Positions 9,380-18,595 of a DNA stretch of 64,000 bases are shown here, piece by piece (position 1 is the stretch's first letter; each line of letters begins with the position of its first letter). Below the pieces are notes generated by a model. It ran no database searches. It was not told the DNA's origin and saw nothing but the letters and a program-made list of their open reading frames with translations. Made by a program: the position numbers and the translations under genes. Source of the stretch: Bacteroidales bacterium (GTDB lineage Bacteria; Bacteroidota; Bacteroidia; Bacteroidales; UBA932); assembly GCA_017504965.1 (NCBI GenBank), contig JAFVQD010000022.1, positions 1-64,000 on the forward strand. The letters run 5' to 3'.

Positions 9380-9725
9380 AGGACATTGTACATTTGAAAG
9401 CACCTACCTGTCCCCCGATGGGAGGATTAAGCTTCGCAATGGATATCTCACCGCTCACCAGTGCAGGGAACTCCTGCTCCAATCTCTTCAGAATTCTGCC
9501 GCAAACGTGTTCCAGAAGATTTGACGGAATCTCCATCTCCTCCCTGATGACATTGTATATCAGCTGGTAATTCACCGCATCCTCCAGACGGTCGGATGCT
9601 GCCGCCCCTGTCATATCGGTCTTTCCTCTGAAATTCACCACAAACTTGTTTCCGATGGTCCTCTCCTGGGCAAAGCACCCGTGGCGGGCGAAAAATATCA
9701 TATCGTTGATCTCAAGTATTCCCAT
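9369..9725 (-). CDS. folB: dihydroneopterin aldolase FolB
   Basis: 118 aa, normal length. FolB cleaves 7,8-dihydroneopterin to 6-hydroxymethyl-dihydropterin and glycolaldehyde in folate synthesis. The N-terminal LEINDMIFFARHGCFAQER matches the family opening (I.l..l.f.a.HGv...E). The body has the TRLEDAVNY-equivalent DRLEDAVNYQLIY and the C-terminal KLNPPIGGQVGAF, where K and PP lie at the pterin site. It is 4 bases downstream of the RsmI-like gene and overlaps mtaB, so the three form an operon. Confidence 0.95.
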   Translation of the reverse strand: MGILEINDMIFFARHGCFAQERTIGNKFVVNFRGKTDMTGAAASDRLEDAVNYQLIYNVIREEMEIPSNLLEHVCGRILKRLEQEFPALVSGEISIAKLNPPIGGQVGAFKCTMSYGE

Positions 9726-9729
9726 AACT

Positions 9730-10437
9730 CTAAGCCATTAAAATAAATACACAGGGTCTCTTCCCTATGGTCACCCTATTCTTTCTCCACCCCTCCACAC
9801 TCCTGGTCCTGATATATGCCGAGGGCAATGTTATATCTGCCGCAATGCACACTTTGGTGGAAGCCTCACACACTTCCAGGATATCCCCCAGCATAGCATC
9901 GTTGCGGTAAGGGGTCTCTATGAAAATCTGGGACTGGCGGCCGTTTCTGGAGCGTTTTTCCAGCTCCTTAAGTTTGGCTCTCCTCTCGTGTGACTTCACA
10001 GGGAGATATCCGTTGAAGGCAAACGACTGCCCGTTCATTCCTGAAGACATAAGAGCCATCATCAGCGAAGAGGGGCCTACAAAAGGGATCACCTCTATCT
10101 CGTGCCTGTGGGCCAGGTCTACCAGATTTGCCCCCGGGTCTGCCACGGCAGGGAGGCCGGCCTCCGAGATAAGAGCCATATCCTCACCTTCGAGAAGCAC
10201 CTTCACGATCTGCTCTGAATCGGCAAAGGTGGTATGTTCATTGATCTCGTAGAAGTTCAGACCGTCGATTTTACCTCTGAAACCTATAGACGAAAGGTAA
10301 CGTCTCGCTGTCCTCAGCTCCTCCACAGCGAAGTGGGTTATATGGGCTATCTGCCCAAATACATACTCGGGGATAACCTCATTCGGGGCACTCCCCAGCG
10401 GTGATGGCACGAGATACAGTTTACCTTTCATAGTCAT
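9730..10437 (-). CDS. SAM-dependent methyltransferase of the RsmI/tetrapyrrole-methylase fold
   Basis: 235 aa. The protein opens GKLYLVPSPLGSAPNEVIPEYV, and the central block LISEAGLPAVADPGANLV is the SAM-binding motif of RsmI-type enzymes, which 2'-O-methylate C1402 of 16S rRNA. PFVGPSSLMMALMSSG and IFIETPYRN complete the family pattern. It is shorter and more divergent than canonical RsmI (about 280 aa), so the target is inferred by fold only. An ATG two codons in (10431) is an equally good start. A -7-like box at 10452-10459 (complement TACCTTTG) fits as its promoter. Confidence 0.85.
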   Translation of the reverse strand: MTMKGKLYLVPSPLGSAPNEVIPEYVFGQIAHITHFAVEELRTARRYLSSIGFRGKIDGLNFYEINEHTTFADSEQIVKVLLEGEDMALISEAGLPAVADPGANLVDLAHRHEIEVIPFVGPSSLMMALMSSGMNGQSFAFNGYLPVKSHERRAKLKELEKRSRNGRQSQIFIETPYRNDAMLGDILEVCEASTKVCIAADITLPSAYIRTRSVEGWRKNRVTIGKRPCVFILMA

Positions 10438-10451
10438 AATTATTAGGTGGG

Positions 10452-10489
10452 CAAAGGTAATAATAATATGGAAAAAGTCACTACCTTTG
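10452..10489. promoter_or_regulatory. divergent -7 boxes for the methyltransferase and MBL genes
   Basis: TACCTTTG occurs on the minus strand at 10452-10459 and on the plus strand at 10482-10489. Both match TAnnTTTG exactly and face away from each other in a 56-base intergenic gap. The plus-strand box ends only 4 bases before the MBL start codon at 10494, so that transcript would have almost no 5' leader. Confidence 0.5.
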
Positions 10490-10493
10490 GGGC

Positions 10494-11261
10494 ATGCAAA
10501 ACTCCATTACATTTTTAGGTACAGGGACATCCCAGGGGATTCCCCTTATAGGCTGTCATTGTGAAGTATGTGACTCGACAGACCCTCGTGACAAACGCTT
10601 CCGTTCATCAGCTCTTATAGAATATCAAGGGATCAAGGTGGTTATCGATGCTGGTCCTGACTTCAGGCAACAGATGTTGCGGGAGGATGTCCGTGATCTG
10701 GATGCCATTCTCCTGACCCATCCACACAAGGACCACACAGGAGGTCTTGATGATGTAAGAGCATTCAACTACATCACAGGTAAGAATATGCCTATCTACT
10801 GTGAGCCCAATGTCCTGGAGTCACTCAAGATGGAGTACTCATATGCATTCCGTGAGCACAAATACCCTGGTGTACCCGAATTTGAGGTCCATACTATAGG
10901 GACAGATCCATTCTTTATAAATGGTGTGGAGATTATTCCTGTCAGAGCGATGCACTACAAACTTCCAGTACTGGGTTACCGTTTTGGAAAGCTTGGTTAT
11001 CTGACCGACGCCAATTATATCTCTGACGAAGATATTCAGAAGTTCCGTGGAGTGGATGTATTTGTCATCAACACCATCCGTCGGGAGAAACACATCTCGC
11101 ACTTCTCACTTGATGAAGCCCTCGATGTCGCCCGCCGTGTCGGTGCCCGCCAGACATATCTGACACACCTCTCTCACCAGATCGAAAAGCACAGCGAACT
11201 CTCCCTCTTCCTCCCCGACGGCGTCACCCCCGCCTACGACACACTGAGAGTAAGATTCTAG
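10494..11261 (+). CDS. MBL-fold metallo-hydrolase, PhnP-like
   Basis: 255 aa. A metallo-beta-lactamase-fold hydrolase similar to PhnP phosphodiesterases. The start SITFLGTGTSQGIPLIGC is followed by CHCEVCD, a cysteine group typical of the PhnP branch. The metal motif HPHKDHTGGLDD matches HxHxDH, and later His residues (AMHYKLPVLGYRFG and YLTHLSHQIEKH) fit the remaining ligands. The substrate is not known; many Bacteroidetes carry this gene outside any phosphonate cluster, and there is none here. The start is well supported by the family opening although it leaves nearly no room for a 5' leader after the -7 box. Confidence 0.88.
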   Translation: MQNSITFLGTGTSQGIPLIGCHCEVCDSTDPRDKRFRSSALIEYQGIKVVIDAGPDFRQQMLREDVRDLDAILLTHPHKDHTGGLDDVRAFNYITGKNMPIYCEPNVLESLKMEYSYAFREHKYPGVPEFEVHTIGTDPFFINGVEIIPVRAMHYKLPVLGYRFGKLGYLTDANYISDEDIQKFRGVDVFVINTIRREKHISHFSLDEALDVARRVGARQTYLTHLSHQIEKHSELSLFLPDGVTPAYDTLRVRF

Positions 11262-11286
11262 CTCTCCGCTAATCAGGTATCTTTTG

Positions 11287-14200
11287 TCACACCTGCACTA
11301 TCTCATTATCTTCAAGATACCAGATGTAGCCTTCAACTGTAGTGTAGCCCATCTTGGTGAGGTATGACATATATTGCTCTACCTGACGTATGTATGATGA
11401 CCGCTTGCTCTGACCGAATTTGTAGTCGACCACTATTGCCTTGTCGCCACTAACCATCACCCTATCCGGACGGCGGAACTGCCCTCCTGGGAGGATAATG
11501 TCTACCTCGTTACGGAATTCAAGTGTACCGTCAAACCAGTGACGAGGGGCCACTGAGTCGAGTCTGTCGTGAAGTTCCGACTTGATCTCCAACTTCTCAT
11601 CCGATGATAGGAGACCCTCTGAGACAGCATCATCCAGAGCCCGGTCAAGGTCATCTGCAGTCGCTATCTTCGCCAGTATATCGTGCATTATGACACCTCT
11701 GCCTCGACTGCTTTCGGGGGAGAAGAACTCTCCTGAGCGTAAGGTAATCTGGAGTCGGTCACCGACAGGGATGGAACGATAGGTATCAGATGCCCGAACG
11801 GGGTCAGAGGTTACAGACAAACCGGGAGTATCGGTCACACCGGATCTGACACAAGGGGCACCCTCCTCGTACTCTGTCACCTCGCCACAGAATGAATAGA
11901 GGGCATCGGCCATTGACTTGACATCGTAACTCCCATCCTTCTTGAAGTCTGGCAATTTAGGATAGATCAGAAGTTCAGACTTGGCCCGGGTAAAGGCTAC
12001 ATACGCCACATTGATCTTGTCTATATAACTGTAAAGGACCTCCTCCTTATAATCTCCTGCAAAGATAGTATTGAGTAGCTTCGATGATGAGGCTACAGGG
12101 AGTATCTTTATCTCATCAAAAGGGGCCGACTTGGGTGTACACCATAGTATTTTCCCCCGATCCTCTATTTTCGCATCGTAGAGAGGCTCATCAAAGAACG
12201 GCACCAGGACCACATCGAACCCGAGACCTTTAGACTTGTGTATGGTGATAATCCTTATGGCATCATCCCCCTCAGGTGCCGAAATGGATCTTTTGCGACC
12301 CACCTCATCCCACCATTTCAGAAATCCCTCCACATCTGAGCCGTTTACCGACACGTAATCCAGGACAGAATCCATAAATGCCTGTATAAAGGCACCTTCA
12401 AGAAGATCTCCAGCCGGCATCTGTCTGGTAATATCCTCACAGATATTGTACAAAGTCTTCTCTTTTGTAGATATCTCCACACCATTGAAAACAAACTTCA
12501 CCAAAGGGTCCTCCGGCGCAGATATATATTTGAGGGCTGTGACTATCTTCTGAACACTTGCCGAAGTCGAGATTATCAGAGAGTCATCAGAGACTATCTT
12601 AAATCCGGAAGCCAAAAGTGATTCCGCCACCATAGAACCCTCCTTATTTGTTCTCACCAGCACAGCCATATCCTTGTAACTCCATCCATTCTCCCTGAGC
12701 TGACGAATATCCTCCACCACTCTCCCGATATTGACCTCTTTCCAGTCCCGATCCCCATCCTCACTTACAAATGAGACCTTCACGTGTCCTTCCCCCATCT
12801 TGCTCTGCAGCACCTCCTGACAGAAATAGTTCTTAGAGTCGGGATCACCGTCATAAATCGCTGTTATCAGTTTATTCTCTTGCTCCCCTACATATTCATT
12901 GTACCCACTCTGCAAGATGGTCGCACACTGTTTGAAGAAGGAGTTGTTGAAGGTAACCACCTTCTCCAGACTTCTTCTGTTGGTACTCAGCTGTCCGTCA
13001 TTAAGGTCATACCCTTTGAAGTCTTTGTATATCCTCTCATTAAGAAGGCTCCAGTCGGAGTTTCTCCAGCGGTAGATACTCTGCTTGACATCACCTACGA
13101 TAAGGTTGTCAAGCCCCTTGTCGGCACTGTCCTTTACCAGCGGCAGAATATTGCTCCACTGCATCTGTGAAGTATCCTGGAACTCATCTATAAGGTAGTG
13201 GTCAAGCCACACACCCATCTTTTCATAGACAAACGGAGTGTCGCTGCCATCGATAATTCTGTTCAGTACATCGTTGGTCTCCGAAAGCAATACTATATTT
13301 TTTTCACGGCAATACCCCTGAAACACTTCATATATATCGCCAAGTATCCCCAGGGTAAAGAGATTCCGGGAGATAACTTTGGCGGTATTGTACTCGACAA
13401 CACCATTAGTGTACAGCTCCACTGCATCACCTACAAGATCATCCAGCCCTGCATTGCAAGCACCTATTATGGAATTCTTCAGAGAGTCCTTTGCTGACTT
13501 GGTATACCACTTGTCAATATCTCCGTGAAGCTTGACGAATGTCCCTGTGGGCTCTTTTATCTCACCTTCAGCCCACTTGTCAAAGTGTTTGAACGGCGAT
13601 CTGCTCCCACCGGCAAACGATTCTGTGGTCAATCCGAAATCCCCGATAATCCGGCACCCCTCCTTACCTATCCGTCTGCTCTCATCCTCAAACCCCTTCA
13701 TCACCTCTTCCATATGGGCCCTGTATCTATCTATAACCCCTTTATCAGCCAGCCCGGCACCCAGAGCCCTCTGTTTCAGTTTAAGGGTCTCCTGGAATAG
13801 CTGTGCACCCAGATTCTTGAGTCTTGGGAGGGGATTCCACCCCTCTCCCCCCTCTATCGATTCGACTGACATCTTTATCATCCAGTCAAGCAGCTCCTGA
13901 TTCTCGCTCAAGGAGTCCATCATAAGGTCGAGAGTCTCCGACAATACAGAATCGGTGTCGAGTTCGACATTGTATGAGGCGAAATGGCCCAATTCACGGG
14001 CAAAAGAGCGCATGGTCTGCTGGAAGAATTTGTCTATGGTGCTGACATTGAACTGACTGTAATCATTCAAAATCTCGATGAGCATCTTCCCAGCACTCTC
14101 TCGGATATATTTTTCCCTCCGGTCGGGTCCCATCCACTGGAGCTCCCCGATCGCCATTATATTTTCAAAGATGGTATCTCTCTCCGCCGTGGTCGCCAAT

Positions 14201-14379
14201 GAGTGCAGCTTCTCAAGTATCCTCTGCTTCATCTCATCTGTAGCCTTATTGGTAAAGGTCACAGCCAGAATATGTTTGTAGCCATCCTTCTCACCATTAC
14301 GGAAGAGTTTCACTATATAGTCACCTGTAAGTTTGTATGTCTTGCCCGACCCTGCGGACGCTTTGCAAATCTCCAGCAT
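11287..14379 (-). CDS. addA: AddA-like UvrD-type helicase/exonuclease subunit
   Basis: 1030 aa. Superfamily 1A helicase with a C-terminal nuclease, the motor subunit of an AddAB/RecBCD-like double-strand-break resection complex. The Walker A motif is ICKASAGSGKTYKL at residues 4-17, followed by LAVTFTNKATDEMKQRI, Walker B-like YLIDEFQDTSQMQW and VGDVKQSIYRWR, and the helicase motif VAFTRAKSELL. The C-terminus has RPDRVMVSGDKAIVVDYKFG, the PD-(D/E)XK signature. The start is 4 bases after the addB stop, so the two are translated together. The name is by domain order and pairing; RecB naming would also be defensible. Confidence 0.88.
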   Translation of the reverse strand: MLEICKASAGSGKTYKLTGDYIVKLFRNGEKDGYKHILAVTFTNKATDEMKQRILEKLHSLATTAERDTIFENIMAIGELQWMGPDRREKYIRESAGKMLIEILNDYSQFNVSTIDKFFQQTMRSFARELGHFASYNVELDTDSVLSETLDLMMDSLSENQELLDWMIKMSVESIEGGEGWNPLPRLKNLGAQLFQETLKLKQRALGAGLADKGVIDRYRAHMEEVMKGFEDESRRIGKEGCRIIGDFGLTTESFAGGSRSPFKHFDKWAEGEIKEPTGTFVKLHGDIDKWYTKSAKDSLKNSIIGACNAGLDDLVGDAVELYTNGVVEYNTAKVISRNLFTLGILGDIYEVFQGYCREKNIVLLSETNDVLNRIIDGSDTPFVYEKMGVWLDHYLIDEFQDTSQMQWSNILPLVKDSADKGLDNLIVGDVKQSIYRWRNSDWSLLNERIYKDFKGYDLNDGQLSTNRRSLEKVVTFNNSFFKQCATILQSGYNEYVGEQENKLITAIYDGDPDSKNYFCQEVLQSKMGEGHVKVSFVSEDGDRDWKEVNIGRVVEDIRQLRENGWSYKDMAVLVRTNKEGSMVAESLLASGFKIVSDDSLIISTSASVQKIVTALKYISAPEDPLVKFVFNGVEISTKEKTLYNICEDITRQMPAGDLLEGAFIQAFMDSVLDYVSVNGSDVEGFLKWWDEVGRKRSISAPEGDDAIRIITIHKSKGLGFDVVLVPFFDEPLYDAKIEDRGKILWCTPKSAPFDEIKILPVASSSKLLNTIFAGDYKEEVLYSYIDKINVAYVAFTRAKSELLIYPKLPDFKKDGSYDVKSMADALYSFCGEVTEYEEGAPCVRSGVTDTPGLSVTSDPVRASDTYRSIPVGDRLQITLRSGEFFSPESSRGRGVIMHDILAKIATADDLDRALDDAVSEGLLSSDEKLEIKSELHDRLDSVAPRHWFDGTLEFRNEVDIILPGGQFRRPDRVMVSGDKAIVVDYKFGQSKRSSYIRQVEQYMSYLTKMGYTTVEGYIWYLEDNEIVQV

Positions 14380-14383
14380 AGTT

Positions 14384-17161
14384 CTATTTGTTGCATACTA
14401 CGGAGTATGGGCAATACTCACAGGTTTTACCTTCCCCTTTCGCCTCAAAAGGGATCTCTTTATTAAGTATCCGGTTCTCCACCAGATCATACAGCCGCTC
14501 CACGAAGAGGTCATAATCTGCACGGGTTATACCGAAGGCAGACAATCCTCTTGATGAGCCGAACAGGTCCTTGAGGGAGCAGACAGCCATAACCGCCTTG
14601 TCCACATCCTTTACCAGCCCTTTCTTGTCGAGAAGATATAGGTAGAACATCATCTGGAATGCTGTATATCCCCTCTTCTCTGCGGGAAGATCAAACATAT
14701 CACCCACCTCCTTCCAGCTTATAGAGTAGCCTCCGGTCTTGTAGTCCACTATACGGTCATTGCCATCCATACCGTCCCGGCGGTCTATTATTCCGAAGAA
14801 TTTTACCTCAGCGCCGCTTCCCGGGAGGGCTGCTTTCACGAAGCACCTCTCCTCTACACTGGTAAATACAAACGGAGCTTTCTTCCTGTCCTGCTCAAGT
14901 GTCTTGAGGACATATCTGAGGATCAGGGCCTCCACTATCTTGTTCTTCCCCTCTATATTTTTGATTTTCATCTCATTGGCAAATGCATTCCTGATAAGTT
15001 CCAGAATCATCGGCTCACTCCTGGTCCACTCGTCTATCATCTGTGGGGAGATGATCTCTCCGCAGTAAGGCTCATATATCTTCTGCATCACCTCGTGGAA
15101 CATCGTTCCGAAGACATTGGCCTCCACTTGCTCTGTCACCTCATCCTCCTCCTTTATCTTCTCCACCGCCTGGAAATAGAACTTCAGAGGGCAGTCGAGG
15201 TATGTATTGAGTGAAGAGGCTGAAAAGTTGTGCTCCAGAAGCTTCTCTATGATTTCATCGCTCTTCTCCACTTTTATATTGCCCGAAGGGTTATTGTCGA
15301 TCTTATATGTAACCACCTTCTCAGTGAGAGTGGCACCGTGGTGGTATTTGAGCTGCTTGACAAACCTGCTCACCTCACCCGAGCGGTTAACCCCCTCAGT
15401 ACGGGTATCATACAGCAGATACACCCTCTTGGCCCTATAGATACTCCTATAGAAATGGTATGCAGATATTGAGTCCTGGAACTCATAATTTGGGAGTCCG
15501 AAACCTTTCCTCAGATTATATGGGACAAAGGAGTTGCTCACACTCCTCGAAGGGAACTTCCCCTCATTGCAGCTCAATATTACCACATTCTCAAAATCAA
15601 GCGCCCTGGTCTCCAGAGGGCCCATAATCTGAAGCCCAGAGAGGGGCTCCCCATTGAAAGGGATGGAGATGGCCGATACCAATTGCGCCAGCAGTTTGAA
15701 CCAGGTCTCATCCTTAATGCTGAGATTGAACCCTTTGAGACGGTTGATGCATTTGAAATACCCCAGGACAAACTCCTTGTCGAGTGGGTCCAACCCTCTC
15801 TGCAGCTCTTCGAGCAATGCTATCTGGTACTCTGCCATCGACTCCGGCCTCTGCCTGAAAATCAGCCCCAGAATACCATATCCTCCGAAGAAGGATGCCG
15901 GGACAAATATCATATTTCTCTCCACAATCTCCTTTTTCAGCTCTCTGGCCCTCTCCCCCACCTCGGGAAGGTCCTGTATATACTTGTGCCCCAGGATGGC
16001 ACTCACACTCGAATGGTAGAAATGGGTCTCGCCCCCTATCTCCTTAGCCTTCCTCCACAGAGGGGAGATGTGCCCCATAAAGGTGGCCAGCTGCGAATTT
16101 TTGAGGGAGTAACCCATAGTTACGTTTATATCCCGGATCTCCTCAGGAATGGAGTTCAATACCGGGTATAGCAATGTCTCATCCGGCAGGACAATGGAGG
16201 TCTCCTGAGGATCAAGCTCCGGGAGGAGGTTCATCAGGTACTTGGCCTGCCCTACTGCCGATGGGACACCTATCACATTTATCACCCTATCTGCAAGAGA
16301 TATATCATTTTGCCCGTTGGGCAATGGGTACAGAGAGGGGTACCTCAACACATTCTCTTTCATAAAGAGGGATGATTTGTTCGCCTCATCTGTTATCTCT
16401 TCTCCGTAAAAATCCCAATAAAAATCGGCTACCCCCTCCATTTTCAGATAGGTCAAAAGGGCTTTTTCACACTCATTGAGGGCATTGAGACCTACAAAGA
16501 CTATTTTTCTATATTTGGAGAGAAGGGACTTTACCCCTTCTGCAGCACTTGGCATTGTCGGTGCATCCCCTTTGACAGCCTCTGCCACCGAACGGTATAT
16601 CATACCTTCATAAGCCTCCCCTTTGGAGAGAAGATTGGCCCTGAAGTCGGTATAGATTCGGTAGAGATTGTTCCAGATGGAGAGAAACTGTTCCTCTTTT
16701 GCCCCATCAGAATACTTATTAAATGTCCCCCAGAAAGATTTGATCGCCCGTATCTGCTCATCTGAAAGGAACTCATAACCACCATCGAGCTCGTGCAGAT
16801 CTTTAATGTTTGTAAAGAGTTTTTTGGCATCGACAAGATATTTGTCGATATCATCGAAGTCATTGAGGATTATGTCCCCCCAAAAGACAAACTCGTCAAA
16901 TGATGATATGTTATACTCCTTGTACAGGTCTACCAGAAGAGATATTTTATCTGCCGTCCTTAGGCCGGAGATCTCTGCGAAGAGGGTGTTGATGGTGGTC
17001 AGTGTAGGACTGAACATCGGCTTGGATAGCAGCTCCCCAAGATATTTCCTAAAAAAAAGGGACGAACGTCTGTTGGGGAAGACGAAACAGCAGTCTGCTA
17101 TCCCGTCACCCTCTTTTTCCAGATAGAGTCTGGCTACTTGCTTTAAAAATTCGTTCTTCAT
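14384..17161 (-). CDS. addB: AddB-like PD-(D/E)XK nuclease subunit
   Basis: 925 aa from ATG 17161 (an ATG nine codons upstream at 17188 is possible). The N-terminal region (CCFVFPNRRSSLFFRKYL) resembles a helicase but has no Walker A lysine loop, as in AddB. The C-terminal nuclease has FSASSLNTYLDCPLKFYFQ, DRIVDYKTGG and CEYCPYSVVC. The four cysteines flanking the nuclease core match the iron-sulfur 'staple' known in AddB. It precedes addA by 4 bases, which supports an AddAB complex for recombination repair. A strong hairpin at 17195-17232 separates it from pgi. Confidence 0.88.
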   Translation of the reverse strand: MKNEFLKQVARLYLEKEGDGIADCCFVFPNRRSSLFFRKYLGELLSKPMFSPTLTTINTLFAEISGLRTADKISLLVDLYKEYNISSFDEFVFWGDIILNDFDDIDKYLVDAKKLFTNIKDLHELDGGYEFLSDEQIRAIKSFWGTFNKYSDGAKEEQFLSIWNNLYRIYTDFRANLLSKGEAYEGMIYRSVAEAVKGDAPTMPSAAEGVKSLLSKYRKIVFVGLNALNECEKALLTYLKMEGVADFYWDFYGEEITDEANKSSLFMKENVLRYPSLYPLPNGQNDISLADRVINVIGVPSAVGQAKYLMNLLPELDPQETSIVLPDETLLYPVLNSIPEEIRDINVTMGYSLKNSQLATFMGHISPLWRKAKEIGGETHFYHSSVSAILGHKYIQDLPEVGERARELKKEIVERNMIFVPASFFGGYGILGLIFRQRPESMAEYQIALLEELQRGLDPLDKEFVLGYFKCINRLKGFNLSIKDETWFKLLAQLVSAISIPFNGEPLSGLQIMGPLETRALDFENVVILSCNEGKFPSRSVSNSFVPYNLRKGFGLPNYEFQDSISAYHFYRSIYRAKRVYLLYDTRTEGVNRSGEVSRFVKQLKYHHGATLTEKVVTYKIDNNPSGNIKVEKSDEIIEKLLEHNFSASSLNTYLDCPLKFYFQAVEKIKEEDEVTEQVEANVFGTMFHEVMQKIYEPYCGEIISPQMIDEWTRSEPMILELIRNAFANEMKIKNIEGKNKIVEALILRYVLKTLEQDRKKAPFVFTSVEERCFVKAALPGSGAEVKFFGIIDRRDGMDGNDRIVDYKTGGYSISWKEVGDMFDLPAEKRGYTAFQMMFYLYLLDKKGLVKDVDKAVMAVCSLKDLFGSSRGLSAFGITRADYDLFVERLYDLVENRILNKEIPFEAKGEGKTCEYCPYSVVCNK

Positions 17162-17194
17162 ACACTGTTCTTCTATAAACCACCCCATTTATAC

Positions 17195-17232
17195 ATTATG
17201 GGCTGGATTTTGCCACATTTCCAGCCCATAAT
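17195..17232 (-). terminator. hairpin after pgi
   Basis: Perfect 12-bp inverted repeat, arms 17195-17206 and 17221-17232 (ATTATGGGCTGG), with a 14-base loop, placed between the pgi stop and the addB start. No T-run follows on the minus strand, so it is a weak terminator or an mRNA-end stabiliser. Confidence 0.5.
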
Positions 17233-17267
17233 AAAGTTTCAGTCTAATCGGCATATCATTCCTGCTC

Positions 17268-18572
17268 CTACAGTCTCTTGCGGAGCTCGTCGCCCTGTGC
17301 TTCGTAGCCCGGTTTGCCGAGGAGGGCAAACATATTTTTCTTGTAGCCCTCTACACCCGGCTGGTCAAATGGATTGACACCAAGCATATATGCACTTACG
17401 CCGCAGCCCACTTCGAAGAAGTAGAAGAGCTCTCCGAGATTGTACTCGTCGATCTTCTCCATAGAGAGGGAGATACAAGGGACACCGCCATCCATATGTG
17501 AAAGGCGGGAACCTGCCTCTGCCATCTGGTTGCAGTACTCAAGATGCTTGCCGGCAAGGTAGTTCAGACCATCCAGGTTCTGGGCATCTTCACCGATGAC
17601 AAGTGATTTATTGGTCTTCTCTACAGAGAACATTGTCTCGAAGAGGATTCTCTGTCCATCCTGAACATATTGGCCGAGTGAGTGAAGGTCGGTAGTGAAG
17701 GTGGCTGATGCAGGGAAGATACCCTTGCCGTCCTTACCCTCAGACTCACCGTAGAGCTGTTTCCACCACTCGCTGATAGAATGGAGCTTAGGGTTATAAT
17801 TTACAAGCAGTTCGATAGATTTGCCTGCATCGTAGTATTCATTGCGGATAGCAGCGTAGCGTACTGCGATATTGTCGTGATTGCGCTCGTAGCATTTTGC
17901 AGCCATTGCGGCAGCACCCTTTACAAGTGCACGGATATCATAGCCGGCAAGGGCGATAGGGATAAGTCCTACAGGGGTAAGGACAGAGAAGCGACCACCC
18001 ACATCATCAGGGATCACAAATGTCTTGTAACCCTCATCATTTGCCATAGTCTTAAGGGCTCCACGGGCAGCATCTGTAACTGCCACGATCCTCTCTCGCG
18101 CACCCTCCTTGCCATATTTTGCCTCGATATAAGACTTGATGATTCTGAAAGCGAGAGCAGGCTCAGTGGTAGTACCCGACTTAGAGATAACCACTGCTGC
18201 GACAGATTTACCCTCAAGGTATTCGAGAAGTTCTGCGTGATAATCCTCTGAAAGGTTGTGTCCGGCAAACACCACGCTGGGTCCTTTTGCAGACATTGCC
18301 GCCTCAAAATTGTGTGAAAGGGCCTCAATGGTAGCCTTTGCACCGAGGTAAGAGCCACCGATGCCGATAGCCACCACTACCTCCACTCCCAGCTCTTTCC
18401 AGTTTTTAACCACCTCGTCACACTCCTCGAAAAGTGATTCAGGGGTAGTGGTAGGGAGTTTTTTCCAGCCCAGGAAGTCGTTGCCGGGACCATTTTCATT
18501 TGCCAAAACATCCAAAGCCTCAAGAGCTTTGTCAAGATATTGTTCTGAAGGATTTGCAGTAAGTTTAATCAT
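17268..18572 (-). CDS. pgi: glucose-6-phosphate isomerase
   Basis: 434 aa, the short bacterial form. It interconverts glucose 6-phosphate and fructose 6-phosphate. Diagnostic stretches are AIGIGGSYLGAKA, VVISKSGTTTEPALAF (sugar-phosphate SIS fold), PDDVGGRFSVLTPVGL (the PGI signature with the active-site Arg), and the C-terminal GVNPFDQPGVEGYKKNMF with the catalytic-loop region. It follows gpsA by 23 bases on the same strand and is likely in one transcript with it. Confidence 0.97.
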   Translation of the reverse strand: MIKLTANPSEQYLDKALEALDVLANENGPGNDFLGWKKLPTTTPESLFEECDEVVKNWKELGVEVVVAIGIGGSYLGAKATIEALSHNFEAAMSAKGPSVVFAGHNLSEDYHAELLEYLEGKSVAAVVISKSGTTTEPALAFRIIKSYIEAKYGKEGARERIVAVTDAARGALKTMANDEGYKTFVIPDDVGGRFSVLTPVGLIPIALAGYDIRALVKGAAAMAAKCYERNHDNIAVRYAAIRNEYYDAGKSIELLVNYNPKLHSISEWWKQLYGESEGKDGKGIFPASATFTTDLHSLGQYVQDGQRILFETMFSVEKTNKSLVIGEDAQNLDGLNYLAGKHLEYCNQMAEAGSRLSHMDGGVPCISLSMEKIDEYNLGELFYFFEVGCGVSAYMLGVNPFDQPGVEGYKKNMFALLGKPGYEAQGDELRKRL

Positions 18573-18595
18573 AAGTAAATATATTTTATCGTTTT

